Positions 61,454 to 64,000 of a stretch of 64,000 nucleotides of DNA are shown here, one piece after another. Origin of the DNA: Planctomycetota bacterium (GTDB lineage: Bacteria; Planctomycetota; SZUA-567; H5-PLA8); NCBI GenBank assembly GCA_015075375.1, contig JABTUM010000001.1, positions 2,723,201-2,787,200 of the forward strand, given 5' to 3'. A program made the position numbers and the translations under genes. Each line of letters begins with the position of its first letter. Position 1 is the first letter of the stretch. The notes under the pieces are model-generated. The model saw only the letters and a list, made by a program, of their open reading frames with translations. It made no database searches and was not told where the DNA came from.

Positions 61454-62389
61454 TTGGCTCAACGTCCGGCCCCGCCGTCCGCGATCCGCACGCTCAAGAT
61501 GGCCGAGCACCTGCCCGGGCACGCGGGGTCGCTCCCGCTTTCGGTGCGCTGGCACGACGTGAACCAGATGGTCGGCGCGCACGACCACGACTTCTACGAA
61601 CTGGTGCTGGTCACGCACGGGCGCGGCGAGCACTACACCAGCAGACGGCGGGTGCTCACCACCGCCGGCGACGTCTGGGCGATCCGGCCCGGGCACTGGC
61701 ATACGTATATGAACGCGAAGCACCTGGGCGTCTTCAACTGCCTGATCGGGACGAGCCTGTTCAAGGAGCTGGCGCCGGGTTTGCAGCGCGCGCCGGGATC
61801 GGTGGAGCTGTTCTGGCGCGGACCGGCCAAGCAGGCCCGCGACGGTTGCTGCCTGTTGCGCCTCGACCCGGCGCGGCGTCTGGAAGCCGAACGGATCCTG
61901 GAGCGGCTCGCCGAGATTCTTTCGCGCGGCGACGCGGCGGCCGAATTGGAAGCGCGCGGCGAACTATGGGCGTTTCTGGCGATCCTTTCGCGAGCGGCGG
62001 AAGCGGAGTTGCTCGATGCGAAGTCCATGAAAGCGCGCAGCGATGCGAAAGCGCCCCGGCACGATGCGGCCGTCGCGGCGTTGGAACTGCTGGAGACGCG
62101 CTTCGCCGAGCCGCTGGCCGTGGAGGAACTGGCCGCGGCGGCGGGGGTGAGCGCCCCGCATTTGACGCGGCTTTTCCGGCGCCTGACCGGGCGCAGCCCG
62201 ATGCAATACCTGAACGACGTGCGCATCCAACGCGCGTGTACGCGGCTGGCGGAATCGGACGAATCGATCACCTCCATCGCCGGCGCGGTGGGCTGGCCCG
62301 ACCCGAACCTTTTCGCGCGGCGCTTCCGGCAGGCGCTGGGCGTCTCGCCGCGCGCGTACCGGGCGGAGAAGAGAGGGAGTGGGAGGTAG
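61454..62389 (+). CDS. AraC-family transcriptional regulator
   Basis: 311 aa. The cupin domain (about 20-110) contains VGAHDHDFYELVLVTHGRG and GDVWAIRPGHWHTYM, with several His that could bind metal or ligand. The AraC domain (about 205-305) has LAVEELAAAAGVSAPHLTRL and ITSIAGAVGWPDPNLFARRF followed by SPRAYR. The start is TTG 61454 with AAGGA 7 nt upstream; no ATG is available without losing the conserved N-terminal part. It is divergent from the large TPR gene (107 bp), which with the creatininase gene is its likeliest target. Confidence 0.88.
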   Translation: MAQRPAPPSAIRTLKMAEHLPGHAGSLPLSVRWHDVNQMVGAHDHDFYELVLVTHGRGEHYTSRRRVLTTAGDVWAIRPGHWHTYMNAKHLGVFNCLIGTSLFKELAPGLQRAPGSVELFWRGPAKQARDGCCLLRLDPARRLEAERILERLAEILSRGDAAAELEARGELWAFLAILSRAAEAELLDAKSMKARSDAKAPRHDAAVAALELLETRFAEPLAVEELAAAAGVSAPHLTRLFRRLTGRSPMQYLNDVRIQRACTRLAESDESITSIAGAVGWPDPNLFARRFRQALGVSPRAYRAEKRGSGR

Positions 62390-62392
62390 GGG

Positions 62393-62455
62393 GCGGGAAA
62401 ACGGCAAACGGCAAGAACCAAACAAGCGGCAAGCAGCAAACGGCGAAAAACCAGG
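62393..62455. repeat. Cluster of degenerate CGGCAAAC/GGCAAG units
   Basis: Within 63 bp after the AraC stop, units such as GGCAAACGGCAAG (62403-62415), GCGGCAAGCAGCAAACGGCG and AAAACGG repeat irregularly with A-rich joints. The region is low complexity on the plus strand and is not coding. It resembles the repeat arms at 26203-26270 and the element at 55987. Confidence 0.55.
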
Positions 62456-62516
62456 AACACCTTAGGGGTGAATTGGAGCGTGAGGATGCTATATTGGTTT
62501 TGAAGGCAGGTGAGTC

Positions 62517-63512
62517 ATGTCCGCACTCGAAGCCCGGACGCTTTACGCCGATTGGATGCTTCGCCGCACGCGCTTGGCGGACGGAGCTCCAGTGGGCGAA
62601 GCGGGCTACTCGGCTTCTCAGATCAAGGTGCTGGACTACCTTTTACAGCGTTACGAAGGCGATGTGGCTGCTCGCGTCAGCGCCCGGTTTCCTTTGCCGA
62701 GCGAGACGATCTGGAAGACGCGCACCATCGTTATTCATCATCATTTTGGGCGAAAGGGTTACGCGAGCGTCAAGACGCGCGGCGAAGCGGAGGATCGTGC
62801 GAGCCGCATCCTGAAGCGCATGGCCGAACAGAAAGCGCAGGAGTCGCTGGGCGCACCAGGTGGAGGGACGATCTGGGCTTCGCCAGATCCGATGTTGGAC
62901 CAGTTTGGAAACTACCTTTCGAAGGAGATTCAATACTGGGACGAGTATCTAAAATCTTCCTTCTCGAAGTTAGAAGACAAGGATGTTGAAGATTTCGCCC
63001 GCCGCATTGCAAAGCTTGAGGACGGAACCCGGTCGGGACTGTTGTTTAAGCTATTCTCTGAGGAACATCTGCCGGTCCTGGCTGAATCCAAGATTCCCCA
63101 CCACCGAGGAGGAATCTCGTTCTCGCGCGAAGTTCCTGTATTCAAACTGTTGTTGAAAGTGGAGCATCCCGAAGCCGTGGCTTTTGCACATATAGCTTGG
63201 CGCGACCGGCTCGAAGCCGATTCCCGATGCAAGATCGCCGAAAAGCTCGAAGAACTATTTCGCACGCCTTTCAACAGGCCGTTCGCCGCGGAGCATTTGC
63301 GCGGCGATCTGGGCGTCGCACATCCCGAAACTCGCTACCGGGCGGCTAAGCTGCTCATGGAGCTGGGCGACCTTCAAGACGTGGGCCTGCTGCAGGATCT
63401 GCTGGCGCTGCCCCGGCAGGACGACGAATACCCCGGCGAGCGGCAAGCGCTCTTCGCCGCCATGGAAGAACTGGCTCGGAAGCCGGCTCCTCCTGCAGCA
63501 GCCTCGCCATGA
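62517..63512 (+). CDS. Unknown helical protein, possible HEAT-like repeats
   Basis: 331 aa, soluble. The N-terminal part (LEARTLYADWMLRRTRLADG, GYSASQIKVLDYLLQRYEGD) is mixed, with a basic segment EDRASRILKRMAEQKAQESL. The C-terminal third (HLRGDLGVAHPETRYRAAKL followed by LMELGDLQDVGLLQDLLALP) looks like HEAT repeats. No family or catalytic motif is recognised. GC is lower than in neighbours, especially at 62900-63260. ATG 62517 follows a modest GGCAGG. It may be an acquired gene. Confidence 0.62.
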   Translation: MSALEARTLYADWMLRRTRLADGAPVGEAGYSASQIKVLDYLLQRYEGDVAARVSARFPLPSETIWKTRTIVIHHHFGRKGYASVKTRGEAEDRASRILKRMAEQKAQESLGAPGGGTIWASPDPMLDQFGNYLSKEIQYWDEYLKSSFSKLEDKDVEDFARRIAKLEDGTRSGLLFKLFSEEHLPVLAESKIPHHRGGISFSREVPVFKLLLKVEHPEAVAFAHIAWRDRLEADSRCKIAEKLEELFRTPFNRPFAAEHLRGDLGVAHPETRYRAAKLLMELGDLQDVGLLQDLLALPRQDDEYPGERQALFAAMEELARKPAPPAAASP

Positions 63513-63522
63513 TCGTTTTATG

Positions 63523-63570
63523 CTAGTTCGCGCCCGGCGCGGACTAGTGCCGGACCCCCTCGCTGGGGTC
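63523..63570. other. Two adjacent hairpins between genes
   Basis: The first (63523-63547) has 10-bp arms CTAGTTCGCG/CGCGGACTAG with one G-U pair; the second has GACCCC at 63553-63558 pairing with GGGGTC at 63565-63570. Together they lie 10 to 58 bp after the stop at 63512 and before the oxygenase start at 63625. They may end the upstream transcript; no U-run follows. Confidence 0.5.
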
Positions 63571-63624
63571 TAATGCCTCCATGCGCGGGAGAAGCCGCGC
63601 CGGATGCTTCAGCGAGGAAACGAG

Positions 63625-64000
63625 ATGCCCGCCACCGTCCCGGCCGTCGACTTCAACCGCACGATCCAGCTCAGCGACGAACAGATCCGCTTCTACCAGG
63701 AGAACGGGTTCATCCAGATCCTGAACGTGCTGACGCCCGACGAGGTGGATTACGTCCGCGAGAGCATCGCCGAAGCGATCGATCACCTCTCGCGCACCAA
63801 GACCGGTAAAAGCCAGGGCAACCCCTTCTACAGCAAGGTCTTTCACCAGGAAGTGAACCTCTGGCGCATCCACGAAGGCGTGAAGCGCTATACGCTCTCG
63901 CGCCGCCTGGGCGAACTGGCGCGGCAGTTGACCGGCGTAGCCAAGATGCGTCTCTGGCACGATCACTGCCTGTACAAGATGCCCGAGCAGAGCCTCGCCA
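63625..64000 (+). CDS. Phytanoyl-CoA dioxygenase-like oxygenase, 3' end outside window
   Basis: The first 125 codons of a PhyH-like Fe(II)/2-oxoglutarate oxygenase; the frame is open to the window edge. The opening LSDEQIRFYQENGFIQILNV plus LTPDEVDYVRESIAEAID is the family start. VAKMRLWHDHCLYKMPEQS stands where PhyH proteins have the strand leading to the HxD iron site, which would come just beyond position 64000. The Q-I-L opening and the SKVFHQEVNLWRIHEGVKRY segment differ from the member at 25441, so it is a separate subfamily. GAGGAAA precedes ATG 63625. Confidence 0.85.
   Translation, partial: MPATVPAVDFNRTIQLSDEQIRFYQENGFIQILNVLTPDEVDYVRESIAEAIDHLSRTKTGKSQGNPFYSKVFHQEVNLWRIHEGVKRYTLSRRLGELARQLTGVAKMRLWHDHCLYKMPEQSLA

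Overview
This is a GC-rich window (well above 60% by eye) of an ordinary bacterial chromosome, densely coded on both strands. LpxD, BamA and OmpH/Skp proteins show a diderm with LPS-type outer-membrane assembly. Three DUF6785/DUF6784-type membrane proteins, phytanoyl-CoA-dioxygenase-like oxygenases, several AraC regulators, a monofunctional GlmU and many alanine/proline-rich extensions recall Planctomycetota, Hydrogenedentota, Sumerlaeota and similar environmental lineages. The phylum is an inference at low confidence. No rRNA, tRNA, CRISPR array, transposase, integrase or prophage gene was seen.

Layout. 203-4360 (+): a MacA/MacB-type export operon (adaptor, ATPase, permease) with a small membrane protein embedded in it. 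4368-16427 (-): an envelope and information-processing block. In transcription order it runs glmU(N-terminal half)-prs-rplY-pth-rpsF-ssb-rpsR-rplI-dnaB-bamA-ompH-ompH-lpxD. A 569-bp palindrome-rich intergenic region (16428-16996) separates it from a pseudopilin operon at 16997-21504 (GspH-, I-, J- and K-like), whose last gene has an internal stretch of foreign-looking codon use. 21618-24372 (+): a zinc/manganese ABC uptake operon (znuA-znuC-znuB) behind a Zur-like operator.

24420-36397 is accessory in character. It holds an AraC regulator divergent from a PhyH-like oxygenase, a DUF6178-like protein, a secreted CAP-domain protein, a SugE/Gdx exporter, two tandem paralogues of an uncharacterised helical family followed by an unknown all-helical protein, a VOC protein, RNase III, a HEAT-like secreted protein, a TerB/DUF697 protein ending at a clear UUCG terminator, and a GNAT acetyltransferase. 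36415-41344 carries an enlarged Tex, then a sugar isomerase/epimerase divergent from a second AraC regulator. 41360-47937 (-) is a tandem triplet of ~715-residue DUF6785-type membrane proteins.

48085-55974 (+ mostly) holds an MscS channel, an AT-rich island with a small protein, a response regulator with a CxxC output module, a DUF2238 protein, a zinc alcohol dehydrogenase, an unknown minus-strand gene, a small secreted protein, class II fumarase and a membrane protein. 56042-61346 (-) is a creatininase-family hydrolase coupled to a 1365-residue TPR/DUF3857/transglutaminase-like protein whose catalytic Cys position looks like Ser, followed by an atypical orphan gene. A third AraC regulator, a lower-GC unknown gene and the start of a second PhyH-like oxygenase close the window.

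No complete novel defence or biosynthetic system could be demonstrated. The best candidates for undescribed biology are the DUF6785 triplet, the tandem HxRNLxDFL family with its helical neighbour, the pseudopilin operon without a local secretion machine, and the modified Tex and transglutaminase-like proteins. All functional statements come from reading motifs; no database search was run.
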